This document shows positions 12,463-23,746 of a stretch of DNA of 64,000 bases, one piece after another. The notes beneath the pieces were generated by a model. The model was not told the origin of the DNA and searched no databases. It saw nothing but the letters and a program-made list of their open reading frames with translations. Within the stretch, counting starts at the first letter, position 1. Each line of letters opens with the position of its first letter. Where the stretch lies: positions 124,001 to 188,000 of the forward strand of contig CM036154.1 of NCBI GenBank assembly GCA_020631735.1, given 5' to 3'. This stretch comes from Saccharum officinarum (lineage: Eukaryota; Streptophyta; Magnoliopsida; Poales; Poaceae). The position numbers and the translations under genes are program-made.

Positions 12463-15400
12463 CTAACAGATAATCCTCCGTTTCCCAGGTGGCTTCCTCT
12501 TCTGAATGTTGATTCCACTGTATTCTGTACCATTTAGTTGTTCTACTTCGGTAACACGATCTTTTTGATCCAAAACTCTAACAGGATGTTCAGAATATGT
12601 CAAATCCGGTTCAAGTTCAACTCCCTCAACATCAACCACTTGATCATGTACTTGTAGACACTTCTTCATTTGTGATACATGAAATACATTGTGCACGGCT
12701 GACAGTTGTTCAGGCACTTTAACTTATATGCCACCTTTCCACATTGTTGAATGATTTGAAAAGGACCAATATAACGTGGTGCGAGTTTGCCTTTGACTCC
12801 AAATCTGCTAACTCCTTTCATGGGTGATACTTTTAGATAAACATAATCCCCTACTTGGAATACCAAAGGTCTACGCCTTTTATCAGCATAACTCTTTTGC
12901 CTGGACTGAGCCACTTTCAAATTATTCTGGATCTGCCTAACTTTTTCTTCTATTTGTTTCACAAGATCAACACCGAAAAACCATCTTTCTCCCGGTTCTG
13001 ACCAATTCAATGGAGTTCTGCACCTACGGCCATACAATGCCTCAAACGGTGCCATTTTGATACTCTCTTGATAACTATTATATAGGAGAATTCTGCTAAA
13101 GGTAACCACTCGTCCAAGTGTCTGAATAATTAAGTGCACATGACCTTAACATGTCTTCTAGAATTTGATTGACCCTTTCGGTCTGACTACTTGTTTGTGG
13201 ATGATAAGCGGTACTATGCAAAAGTTTTATACCCAGGGACTCATGTAGGTGTCTCCAAAATTTGTTAACAAACTGAGTACCTCTATCTGATATAATGGTC
13301 TTTGGTACCCCATGAAGACTCAGGATTCGTGCAATATAAATTCTTGCATAAGTTATAGCAGAATAGTCCACCTTAACTGGAATAAAATGAGATGACTTTG
13401 TCAGTCGGTCCACAATGACCCAAATTGAATCAAAGCCTTTTGAGGTCTTGGGTAACCCAGTAATGAAATCCATACTGATATCTTCCCATTTCCAGGATGG
13501 AATGGGCAAGGGTTGTAACATTCCTGCCGACTTCAGGTGTACTGCCTTCACCTTACAACAAGTGTAACATCTGGCCACATACTTGGCAATCTCAATTTTC
13601 ATTTTGGTCCACCAGAATTTCTGTTTCAAATCTTGATACATCTTATTACTTCCTGGATGAATAGAAAACCTTGTGCTATGTGCTTCATCAAGAATGAGCT
13701 GACGTAACTCTGGAACCTTTGGGACCACTAACCGGTTCTTAAACCACAACACATCTGCATCATCAATACTGAAATCTGTCTGTTCACCCGTTCTAACTTT
13801 TTCTTTGATGTGAGATACTCCGGAATTCTTTCTCTGAGCAGACACAATCTGATCTTTGATTGTTGATTCTATTGTGACATTAGTCAACTGACCTTGTTGA
13901 ACTATTTCAATATTCAGCTTTTCTAATTCATAACATAAACTGTAATCCATTGGCTTCACAGTAATGCAATTGCAATGATTCTTTCTACTGAGTGCATCAG
14001 TAACAACATTTGCTTTTCTAGGGTGATAGTGCACTTCTAAATCATAATCCTTTATTAACTCAAGCCACCTTCTTTGCCTCATATTCAACTCTGACTGAGT
14101 AAAGATATACTTTAAGCTCTTGTGATCTGTATACATGTGGCAAGTATTACCTAACAAGTAATGACGCCAAATTTTCAATGCATGAACCACAGCTGCTAGT
14201 TCAAGATCATGTGTCGGATAATGTTCTTCATGACGCTTCAACTGTCTTGAGGCATAAGCATTGACTCTACCTTCTTGCATCAATACACAACCAAGGCCAA
14301 TACCCGAGGCATCACAGTAAACATCAAATGACTTTTTTATATCTGGTTGTGCCAAAACTGGAGCAGTTATCAATGACTTCTTTAAAATTCTAAAAGCTTT
14401 CTCACATTCTAGAGACCATATGAACTTAGTTTGATTCTTCAACAACTCTGTGATTGGCTTGGCTACCTTTGAAAAGTCAGGTATGAATCGACGGTAATAA
14501 CCCGCCATTCCCAGAAAACTTCGGACTTTATAAACTGAGATTGGTGGTTTCCAATTCAGAATATCTTCCACCTTGCCAGGATCTACTGCTACTCCTTCGG
14601 CTGACAACACATGTCCTAAAAATTGCACTTCTCTTAACCAAAACTCACATTTACTGAACTTGGCATACAGTTGGTGATCTCTCAGACGAGTCAGAACAAC
14701 TCTGAGATGCTCAACATGTTCTTCTTCACTTTTGGAGTATACCAGAATATCATCAATAAACACAACTACAAATTTGTTAAGCTCTGGCATGAAAACTGAG
14801 TTCATCAGATACATGAAATGTGCCGGAGCATTGGTGAGACCAAAAGACATAACTAGGTACTCATACAGTCCATATCTGGTAGTGAATGCAGTCTTTGGGA
14901 TATCTTCAGGTCGAATCTTGATTTGATGGTACCCTGACCGAAGATCGATCTTTGAAAATACCTTTGCCCCCGCAAGCTGATCAAAGAGTAGATCAATGCG
15001 AGACAACGGATACTTATTCTTAATGGTTACTTCATTCAGCGGTCGATAGTCAACACACATCCTTAAAGTCTGATCTTTCTTCTTGACAAAAAGAGCTGGA
15101 CATCCCCATGGTGAGGAACTGGGTCTGATAAAACCTTTGTCACGTAACTCTTGTAATTGATCCTTAAGTTCTGCCAATTCATTGGGTGACATTCTGTAAG
15201 CTCTCCGGGATATTGGGGCAGTACCCGGTTTTAACTCAATCACAAATTCTACATCTCTGTCTGGTGGCTGACCTGGTAGATCATCTAGAAACACATCTGG
15301 AAATTCACAGACTACCGGTATATCACAAATCTCCTGTACTGAAGTTGCACATATCCTTTCAACTGTTCTCTTTGGGATAGGAAGTTGGATAAGAAGATGA

Positions 15401-16684
15401 GATTTATTATCTGGCAGGTTCAACCTTATAGTTCTATGCAGTGCATCTATAAGGGCTCCTCTTTGGTACATCCAATTCATACCCAGGATTACATCTATAT
15501 CCTGTTTCTGTAATATTATCATTGAGGTAGGAAATATATGCCCACCTAACTCTATAGGTACGTCATGTACCATCTCCTTAGTACACAGTCATCCCCCGGG
15601 CGACTGGATAAAGAAATCTTCTTGTGTTCCCATAATTGGAATGTCATGCTTAACAACAAAGGTGCGATTTATGAATGTATGCGATGCACCTGAATCAAAT
15701 AACAGTACTGCTGGATGATTAGCAACAGGGAACATACCCATCATAACAGGTTCTCCCTCTGGGATTACACTTGCTTGAGTGTAGAATACACATCCGGTCT
15801 TTTTCTTCTCACCCTTACCCTTCTGAACATTCAGGTTATTATTCTTGCTCTGAGGTTGTTGCTGTTGCGGTACGGGAGCTCTGGGATAACTAGGATTGTA
15901 CTGCCTTGGATACGGGCAGTCCTTGGAAAAGTGGCATGGCTTTCCACAGTTGTAACAGGGAAAGTTATGGGTTACTGGAGTCTGGTTTCGAATACCAGGG
16001 GCATTCGGCTGCTGTGGATACTGCGGAATTGCGGCAGGACGGAAAAACGTCTACGGCTAAGCTTGGTATTGCGGTGGACGATAAGTTGGGCGGAAATGGT
16101 TCTGAGGGTGATAAACAAACCTCTGGCGCTTTTTAATGCCACCAGACGGGCTAGAAAACACTGGTTTCTTTTTCTTCGACTCTTTATGCAGTCGGGACTT
16201 CTCTTCTGACGCAATAGCCACATTGACTATCTCATGGTAAGTGGCATTATAGCAGGTGACCAATGCTTCCTGGATTCTGGTACTCAAACCTCTCATGAAA
16301 CAACTCTTCTTCTTTGCATCGGTGTTCACATATTCCGCTGCATACTGGGACAGATGATTGAATTTGCCCACATACTGTAGAACTGTCTGGTTCCCTTGTT
16401 TCAGTTAAGAAACTCTTCTAACTTCATGGCCATGACACCATCTGGGATATAATGTGCTCTGAAGGCTTCACGAAACTCCTGCCAAGTGATATGGTGGCCA
16501 GCAGGCCGTGCGGTGACCAGATTCACCCACCACGCCCCTGCGGCACCTCTAAGCTGTTGTGCTGCAAACACGGGCTTCTGATGCTCCGTGCACTGTAAAA
16601 GTTCAAACTTCTGCTCCATGGTACAGAGCCAGTCATCCGCCTCTAGCGGCTCATCTGCCTTTGAGAACACTGGTGGACGGGTAT
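12463..16684 (-). pseudogene. Element B gag (distal part) and pol, degenerate
   Basis: Order on the minus strand: rest of Gag (16684-16050), zinc knuckle C-x2-C-x4-H-x4-C (about 15910-15960), protease with DSGASH (about 15690), reverse transcriptase with FIDDIL, RNase H with YCDAS, integrase with an HHCC zinc site and D-D-E, then the GPF module and a broken chromodomain region. The longest intact stretch is 13096-15573 (825 residues, protease end to integrase core). Defects: a 1-nt frameshift in gag near 16400, two TAG codons (16051-16053, 16057-16059), a TGA at 15589-15591, a frameshift near 13100-13139 at the end of the integrase core, and another near 12670-12717. The frame enters from 33183-33380, the other side of element C. 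No active polyprotein can be made. Confidence 0.9.
16680..16684. repeat. Target-site duplication of element C, left copy (GGTAT)
   Basis: GGTAT precedes the LTR start at 16685 and recurs directly after the other LTR at 33183-33187. It lies inside element B's gag, whose frame continues across the site when C and one GGTAT are removed. Confidence 0.97.
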
Positions 16685-19600
16685 TGTAACACCTCAGGTG
16701 TTTAGCTCCATAATTGCATTGCATTGCATGAGCATAAGCATGCATCATTTCATGTTATTTCATATGGTTGCAACAAATATGATGTTGTTTTGAAGTTTTG
16801 TTTGACTCATATCATGTGACACTAGGGAGTTGGGGTAACAAAAAGGTAGAGTAGCTAATTATATCTCACAACACCTTAGTTATACTTAGGGTCACTCATG
16901 GAGCAAGGTTCATGTTGACCAAAATCACCAAAATGCCCTCCAAGGTGTAGTTGACCACCATTGAGCCCTGGGATGCTCTAGTTTGACCAATTAAAAAGTC
17001 CAGCTTAGAGACCTTGCATGGAGGAGCACCCTTAAGCAAAGTTGTAGATAATTTCATAAGGAACAAAAGTTCTAATATGGCCATCTCATGAAAATGATCA
17101 GAACATGCTCAAAAATGGCCCACAAGTCAGTATTAGAGGCTGTTTTGGGACTTATCAATTTTGGCTAAGTGTGAAGCTGAAAACCGTTTCACTGTACCTC
17201 ACTTTGGTAACTTGTAACTCACCAACTAGGCCGAACCAGTCCTTAAGCCAATTGACAAAGTTGTTGTCCACCCATAGCTCTACAACATTATCAATATCAC
17301 CATCACCTAGTTCTAATTGGTTTAGGAGTTGTGGTGTCTTGAAAATAGGGTTTCAGTCGGTTTCACTGACTGAAAATACGTTTCAGTTTCCAAGTACACC
17401 ACTTTGGAGCGTTGTAGTTTCAAATCCAAACCGAATCTGTTCTTGAGCAAATTAGCAAAGTTGTAGCCCTCACGAAGCCCTACAATTTTGATGTTATCAC
17501 CTTCTCCTAACTCGAACCGGTTTGGGAGGTAATCATCATTTAACTTTCGCTGTCAGTCGGCTCGATGGATACTGAAACGGAAAGTTCAGACGCTACAGTG
17601 CTCGGGCGATTCAGAACTCGGTGGTCGCGTGTACGCCGCGCGTCGATGGCCGGCTGACCGCACTGGCCACGCGCTGTGCGCATTCTGGCATCGCAGCCGC
17701 GTCTTGAAGCCACCCCGCGCCTACCGACACCCTCACCCGCTCCAGTTCGCCTTTCTTCTCCTCCACCGCGCGCTGCGCCAAGCAAGCAGCCGCTCCGCCA
17801 TTGCCGCCGTGAGCTTCGGCAAGCTCACCGTCGCACCCCGTCCTCCAAATCCCGTCCACCGCTCCACCTGAATCCCCTCTACCTCCTCCACCCGTGGCTT
17901 GACCGGATTGTGTCGAGGTGAGGGCAAATTTCGGTTTCCGCCACCGTGAGTCCTCGCCGGCGCACTATCCGCGCGGTGGCTCACCGTGGTCAGATCCCTA
18001 CGGTTACCATCCAGTCTCCCCGCTAAGTGTTCTGGGTTCCGGGGTGGGTAGAGCAGCCTAGGTGATGACGCTACCGGGCGGGATGGCCGGTACACGTCGG
18101 AACACCGTCGTGCGCTGCCGCGCCATGGCCGCCGGTGCGGTGCTCACGCGGCCAGCGGCACTCACTCCACCTCTGTCTTCTTCCTTGGCATGGAGAGGTC
18201 CGCCATGTCCTCAGGAAGCCGTAGTACACCTCACTTAGGTCCCTGGTCCTCGGAGCTCGCCGGACCGCCGCCGGGTGCTGTCTCTGAGCCGTGGCCGTCA
18301 TGGCCGTCGTAGCTAGGGTGGGATAGGGTCAACAAAGCTGGGTTTGGTCGATGCAGAAAGTCACTGGGAAACCGTCGGTGATCTTCCCGTCACCGGAGAC
18401 GCCGTCGTCGGTGAGCTAGAGCTCGCCGGAGTCGCGGTCGTCTCCTCCCCTCCGCTCTTCTCTCTATGACCTGCGGGCCCGCGCTGTCAGCCCCCGCGCG
18501 CGTGGGCGGGATGGCCGAGCAGGCCGCGCGTGCTTCGCGGGCCGCGCCACTCGTGCTGGGCCGCGCTGTCGGGTCGGCCGGCCCAGTGGTTCCGTTTTGT
18601 TTTATTTGAAAATTCAGTTTCTGTATTATTTCATAGATTTGAATTATGTTTGTGATTTTCTTATCTAGGGTTTTGTTGATCCAAAAATTGTGATCCAAAT
18701 TTTGTTGGGTTCCAAATAAAGTGTAGGATCTAGGAAAAATATCAAATGCTTATGGGATGTTTAGTTTTCTGGATATTTAAATAGGTCTTTGAAATGTGTT
18801 TTAAATCATATGCAAACTTGTTTAAATTATATCTCGAGTTTCAGGGTTCCAAAAATTATGAAATTTGGTGGGTAGACTAATTTATACTTGCTCTAGCTCT
18901 GGTAAAAATTTGGGCAGTAGTGCTTAAGTACTTTTCAAGTTATAATGCTATCTTGTTATTTTAGGAAATACTTAAATGAAATTTTTGTAATTTTTCTACA
19001 TGTGCAATGTTCATATAACTTTTTGGAGAATGTCTTGGTACCCTAGAGTGTCTAAGAAAATTAGGAAATCTGTTGTTTGACACTTTTTACTATGCCTTGT
19101 TATTTATACAAAAAACAGCCTTTTTTGGCTTGGGAATTTTGTGTAGGAAGTTCCTATGAATAGATTTAGTTCAAATTTTTACAGTAGCCTCTTTTTGGGT
19201 CAGAGAGTCTCCTGTAATTGTTGTAGAATTTTAGGAGCAGTTTACATATATGTTTGAAATTCCACTTAATTACTTAAGTAAATTAAGAAATGAATTTAAA
19301 TAAATATTCTAGGTGGGCACACCTTACTTTCTGGTGTTTTGTGACCTTTGTGAACTTGTAGTAGTATTAGTTTGGTCTTAGAGAATGTTTGCCACATAAA
19401 TAATTATTTAATCTTTGCAATTCTAGGTTTTCTGGACAGCTGGTAGTATCTTTGGGTTTGACCCTTAATAAAAGTGGTTGCTGGAAAACTTTTAAATACC
19501 AAAGTTGGAGTAAACTTGATAAATTAGCTTGTGTCAAAATTTGGGAGCATTTGGCTTAGTAGTTTAGGAGTTATTGCTGTTTTAAGTGACAGTCCAGAAT

Positions 19601-20056
19601 TGACTGCTCTCTGTTGGGGAGGACAGATTCTGGAACTTTGGAATTTCGACTAGGTAAACTTTGGAATTTAGTGTTGTGGTCTGAAAACATTTTGTGATAC
19701 ATTTCTTAAGCTTTCCAGATTGTCTTAGATCATATCTTTTGGATTTGGGAATCTCCAGTTATGTTAGAAACAAGTAGCTGCTGTCCAGAATGTCTTACCG
19801 TGATATTTTGGGTTGGATGTGGTAACCTAAATAATATCACTCTTGTGTTGTTAGGTGTTAGGGCCTTAACCGAAGATGAACAACTATATCTTAGGTTGGG
19901 TAGATTAGGTAAGTACTTCTCCACCGGAGAAGAGATTTGCACGTACTGATAAAGTAACTTGATTAGATTATTATATTTTATTTCTGAAATGCATTTCATT
20001 CCGAGCATGTTGCACCATTATGCACCCATGATATTTATTGTGCACTCATGCAATAG

Positions 20057-20212
20057 GTGTTCCGGAGGGGGTAACTCTCCTCGAATTCGAGCCTGTGATT
20101 CCGGAGGAAATCCAGGACCAGCCGGAGCAGCTAGAGGAACCAACCGGCGACGAAGCTCCTGCCGAAGATCTACCTGAGTGTCCTGATCACCGGCCTTCGA
20201 CCTTTCTGAAAG
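20057..20212 (+). other. Exon-like segment encoding an acidic peptide in the LTR of C
   Basis: The segment follows an acceptor-like catgcaatag and ends at AAAG|GCAAG, a GC-type donor-like site. It encodes an acidic peptide ending EDLPECPDHRPSTFLKGKPR across the junction. The solo LTR at 52380 encodes EDLPECPDHRPSSFERGKPR at the matching place (53855-54001, minus), although the flanking DNA has diverged. This argues for selection on protein or splice sequence in an ancestor. Splicing itself is inferred. Confidence 0.5.
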
Positions 20213-21249
20213 GCAAGCCCCGGTGCATGCTGAACCTACTGATTTATAAATTAATCTTGAGTACTTTTAATTGTTTACTGCATTAAGTTGTAGGAGTTAT
20301 ATGAAAACACTTGTTGCATTATACCTGTCCTTGTCCAGATATCGTACTTAATCCTATATTAGGTTTAGGCACGTGTCAATGCTTAGCCCTGCTTAGTACG
20401 GTAGAAGTCGGGTGATTTCCGGTCATCCGCGAGATGTAGGAAGGAGTCACGAGTGGCTTTATGGCTATCGTGGATGGAACCATGCTTAAAAATGAAATTG
20501 AGACCGGGCGGGAGTTCGATAGTACAGCCGCAAGACACTTCACGTCTTGGGTGTGGAGCTATGCCCGTCTGAGTCGTTTAAGGACCGATTCGCTGTACGT
20601 CCTTGAGTCATGTTGAACGCAGTCTAACACTTAGTTGGCCGGATAAGTCGTTCCGACCGCGAAGCCGAGTAATGTGGTTCAGGCCAGGAATCGAATGGTA
20701 GGTTGCTTCTTGGAGGAGAGAAAGGATGTGCTTGGGGACATTGGCGTGAGACCAAGGGGGGTTAGAGTCCCTATCACCTGGCAGAGTGTCGCCCTTGGGG
20801 TCGCGACATTATTCGGACCCGCGATTCCTGAATCATATGAAACGGTGGCCTGTGCGACCCTGGCAGGGGTCTGCACGGTGAGTGTTAGAAATACCCCTCC
20901 AGCTGGATAGGAATTCGATTCGAATCGCCGTCGCTCCCGGTTAGTGAGCACTTGACTTGAGCAGCGCAACGTAGATCTCATTAAATGAACCGGTGGTTAA
21001 GGGAATGATACAATGTTGCCACAATTCATACCTGCTCTGGATATAATGATGATAATTGTTTGATTATAATCAAGTGCATGTTTAGTACAGGTGCTAAGAT
21101 AGATGACAGGTAAATGCTAAAAATAACTGCTAGTACAGGTTATAAGAGTCTCAATTACTTATGCCTTTATGCAAAAATGTGATGTCAGCTAGCCTCTTGT
21201 GAAAGCCTTGCATAATCCTTGGTGTCATCTTATTTCTGGTTTTCGACGG

Positions 21250-21303
21250 GTAAGTCTAGCTGAGTACATTCCAGTACTCAGGGTTTATTCCCTCCTGTTG
21301 CAG
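21250..21303 (+). other. Intron-like hairpin module, 5' LTR of C
   Basis: 54 bp from GTAAGTCTAG to CTGTTGCAG, enclosing TGAGTACATTCCAGTACTCA, a 7-bp inverted repeat with a 6-base loop. Both ends fit plant splice-site consensus. The base after the acceptor starts ATGATATG. At 54 bp it would be shorter than nearly all plant introns, so it may instead be a donor paired with acceptors further downstream (22489, 23746). Confidence 0.6.
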
Positions 21304-21718
21304 ATGATATGCTCTACCAAGGCTTCTGCAAAAATTGTCTCCACCCTGCGGGTGACGAAGACTAGATCACTTGGGCGTGATCATCTTTTATGTACTTTCC
21401 TGATGCTTTTGTGGGATGTTGATCAACAAGACTGGCAGTAGTTAAACAACTGGTGTGTGTTTGCTTCCGCTACTTTTATAAACTTGGTTTGTAATAATTG
21501 CGACTCCGTGTGTGTAAACTTATTTCAGAACTACTTGTGAAATGTAACGTATGATGTTGTATGTTGAATGATGCGATCCTGGTTGTAAGCAAGTTGGTTT
21601 GAAATCCTTCGTGGTTTCGATTGACTACCGGGATTATATGGGCTCAAGTTCGAAAATTTGAGCACTTCGGTGCTTGTTTTTGTACTTGTGCTCTTATAAT
21701 TTGGTCGGTTCTGTTACA

Positions 21719-22489
21719 GCTGGTACCGGAGCATAATTCAACATTAAACACATCGTACGAGTATTTAAAAACAAAAGTATTTGATTATGAAAAAGGGTTA
21801 AAACACTAAAAATTATTTTTTAGGTATGCCAGTGATCACATCCCTTAGCCCAAATAAGGACTCTTAGGTGGCTTATTATAAAGACTAACTTGGGGCCTTG
21901 TTTGTTTTTGTTTCGTCGTCCATACGGCGTGATATTGTATGGATGCCATCCACTTGGGTGGTAATGTATGGATCAATTGCCTCGACGCTCTGGTAAGTGT
22001 GAGTTGTGAGAGCATGATCGTCCAACCGGCGATCTAGGGGAGAGTAGTTTTGGTGACTTGCATACTTACATGTTTAAACCGTGTAATTATGTAAGCACTT
22101 AATTGTGGGAACCTTTATATCGGGTAGCTTTGATACTGAAGTATATACATCAGGGGATGTGTATATGGAAAGTATTTAAATTACTGCTTTCTTGTGTGCA
22201 TATATTGGGAAACTGTTGGGCTGAAATGAGATTTTCTGCAGGTACACTAACAGCGTAACGAGTAGACCGATAGTTTCGCTTATATGAGAGAACGTATGTA
22301 TGCCACCGCCTAGCGTTAGAACTTTAGGATTATACTAAGGTGAGAGGGCATACGGAACGTGCATGCATCATGTTTAATTATATCATACATATCATTTACT
22401 CCCTCCTTAAAAATTTCAGTACTCCCGACTAAATTAAATTTCGTATCCCCTAAATGATCCTCACTTTAAGTCGTATCTTGTTGCTACAG
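21719..22489 (+). other. Primer-binding site and 5' leader of element C
   Basis: tggtaccggagcataa from 21721 resembles the complement of the 3' end of initiator tRNA-Met (TGGTATCAGAGC type), the usual primer of chromoviruses. The remaining leader has no convincing coding frame. It ends in a pyrimidine-rich tract and tgctacag directly before the ATG of ORF1, a good 3' splice acceptor. Confidence 0.75.
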
Positions 22490-23083
22490 ATGGCACGTAC
22501 CAAGAGGACCGCTCGCAAGTCCACTGAGGGCAGGGCACCGCGTCACCAGCTCGCTCCACGTGAGCCCCGCCCTGAGCCTACTGAGGTGGAAAGGCTGAGG
22601 GCAGAGTTGGCTGAAGTGACTGCTGCCAGGAATGCAGCGCGTCAGCAACTGAAGCAAGTGATTCGTGATCGTGACCAGGAAACCCTTGCAGTCCAGAGAT
22701 TGATAGTAGCAAACCGCAACTGTCAACGCATGTTGGTCCGTGTCATGAATCAGAGGGATGAAGCTTGGCACGAGGAGAACGTTCTGAGAGCTCGTCAGTT
22801 TGAGCTCGAGCAACAGTTGGAGAATGCTGAAGAATACAATGACAATCTTCATGAAGAAATGCACCGCCTGAACAACCAGCTAAATCCTCTGCTGCCTCGA
22901 AATATCAACGCAGATGAGGACATGGGTTCGGGAATCTTCATGGCTGAAAATGATGATGAAGTGGAGGTCAATGGGCCCCAAGATGCCGAACCAGAAGAAG
23001 AACCAGAAGAAGAAGAAGAAGGAGATGAGGAGTTAGAGCCTGTTAGTGATGAGGACGGCACCGACTCTGAGGACGATGCTTAG
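22490..23083 (+). CDS. ORF1 of element C: histone H3 tail mimic with coiled coil and acidic tail
   Basis: The predicted protein has 197 residues. Residues 1-20 read MARTKRTARKSTEGRAPRHQ. After the Met, 17 of the first 23 positions equal the histone H3 tail. Residues kept: A1, R2, T3, K4, T6, A7, R8, K9, S10, T11, G13, A15, P16, R17, Q19, L20, A21. Replaced: Q5 by R, G12 by E, K14 by R, K18 by H, T22 by P, K23 by R. Residues about 30-135 are a charged Leu-rich coiled coil ending in YNDNLHEEMHRLNNQLNP. The last 45 or so residues are Glu/Asp-rich. There is no histone fold. The ATG at 22490 is chosen over 22454 because it gives the H3-like start and follows directly on an acceptor-like tacag. Element B has a homologue (33573-34091). 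Function is unknown; binding to readers or writers of H3K4/K9 marks is a hypothesis. Confidence 0.8.
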   Translation: MARTKRTARKSTEGRAPRHQLAPREPRPEPTEVERLRAELAEVTAARNAARQQLKQVIRDRDQETLAVQRLIVANRNCQRMLVRVMNQRDEAWHEENVLRARQFELEQQLENAEEYNDNLHEEMHRLNNQLNPLLPRNINADEDMGSGIFMAENDDEVEVNGPQDAEPEEEPEEEEEGDEELEPVSDEDGTDSEDDA

Positions 23084-23746
23084 AGTAGTTATCACGTAGC
23101 TATGATGTTAGGGTTGCCTTTTGTGCCCTCCCTGTGTTGGAGTGAGGCTTTGTAATAACTTGACTTTTGGGATGTAAGGTCGAACCCTATGTTTCCTGGA
23201 TGTTTAGTTGGAACCTGTTAATTTCGATCGCAATTGGATGTCTTATTGTGTGGCGTTCGATGATGGTGTCACGATTAGCACCCTTCGGTGCCGCGACGAA
23301 ACCGAGGGCCTCCTATGGCGCGCGACATAAGGCTGTGCTGCTTGGCACGCGCTGGTATCGAGGTGGCTAGTCATGATCCACCATGGAACTCTACCGTTGA
23401 GAAGTCTCTTTGTGATCAGTTTGAAGTAGCCTTTCTCAGTCAACTAAAAACTTTGAAATCGAATCCAAGTACCGGGCGAAAGATCAAAAATCACGTAGAT
23501 TTTAACGTAAACGGTTCAGTAACTGCTGTGCTCCTTGTGTGTGAGCCTTTATCAAAGTACATCTTGTTGGATTCTCTCGCATGATTGCGCCAATTGATCC
23601 GCTTGAATGGATTGTGCGGTTGTGATGAATTATTGTGCCATGAGTATTTTGAGAAGTCTATTTCATGAAGTCAGTTTGACATATTTACAATAATTCATCT
23701 ACAAATTTCCCACATCGTCAGTGCTCATTGGCTATGCATTTTGCAG
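23084..23746 (+). other. Spacer between ORF1 and gag in element C
   Basis: 663 bp without a convincing coding frame. It ends in a T-rich tract and ttttgcag directly before the gag ATG, a strong 3' splice-acceptor match. The same layout precedes ORF1. Confidence 0.5.

Larger units (their letters stand above)
16685..21718 (+). repeat. 5' LTR of element C (5034 bp)
   Basis: Starts TGTAACACCTCAGG and ends TCTGTTACA. It contains a GC-rich block with promoter-like composition (about 17590-18600), a long AT-rich stretch (18600-20000), an exon-like acidic-peptide segment (20057-20212), a conserved block around CAGCTGG and TTCGAA (20900-20930) and the hairpin intron-like module (21250-21303). The many short frames in the GC-rich block occur on both strands and are not considered genes. 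Confidence 0.96.

Noticed and set aside
17540..18301. Genes in C's 5' LTR (repeated at 29002-29763)
   Set aside because: Present in both LTR copies, low-complexity translations, no domain.
22490..23083. A normal histone H3 gene or pseudogene
   Set aside because: Only the tail matches. The globular histone fold is absent and replaced by a coiled coil and acidic tail. The gene sits between LTR and gag and has a homologue in element B.
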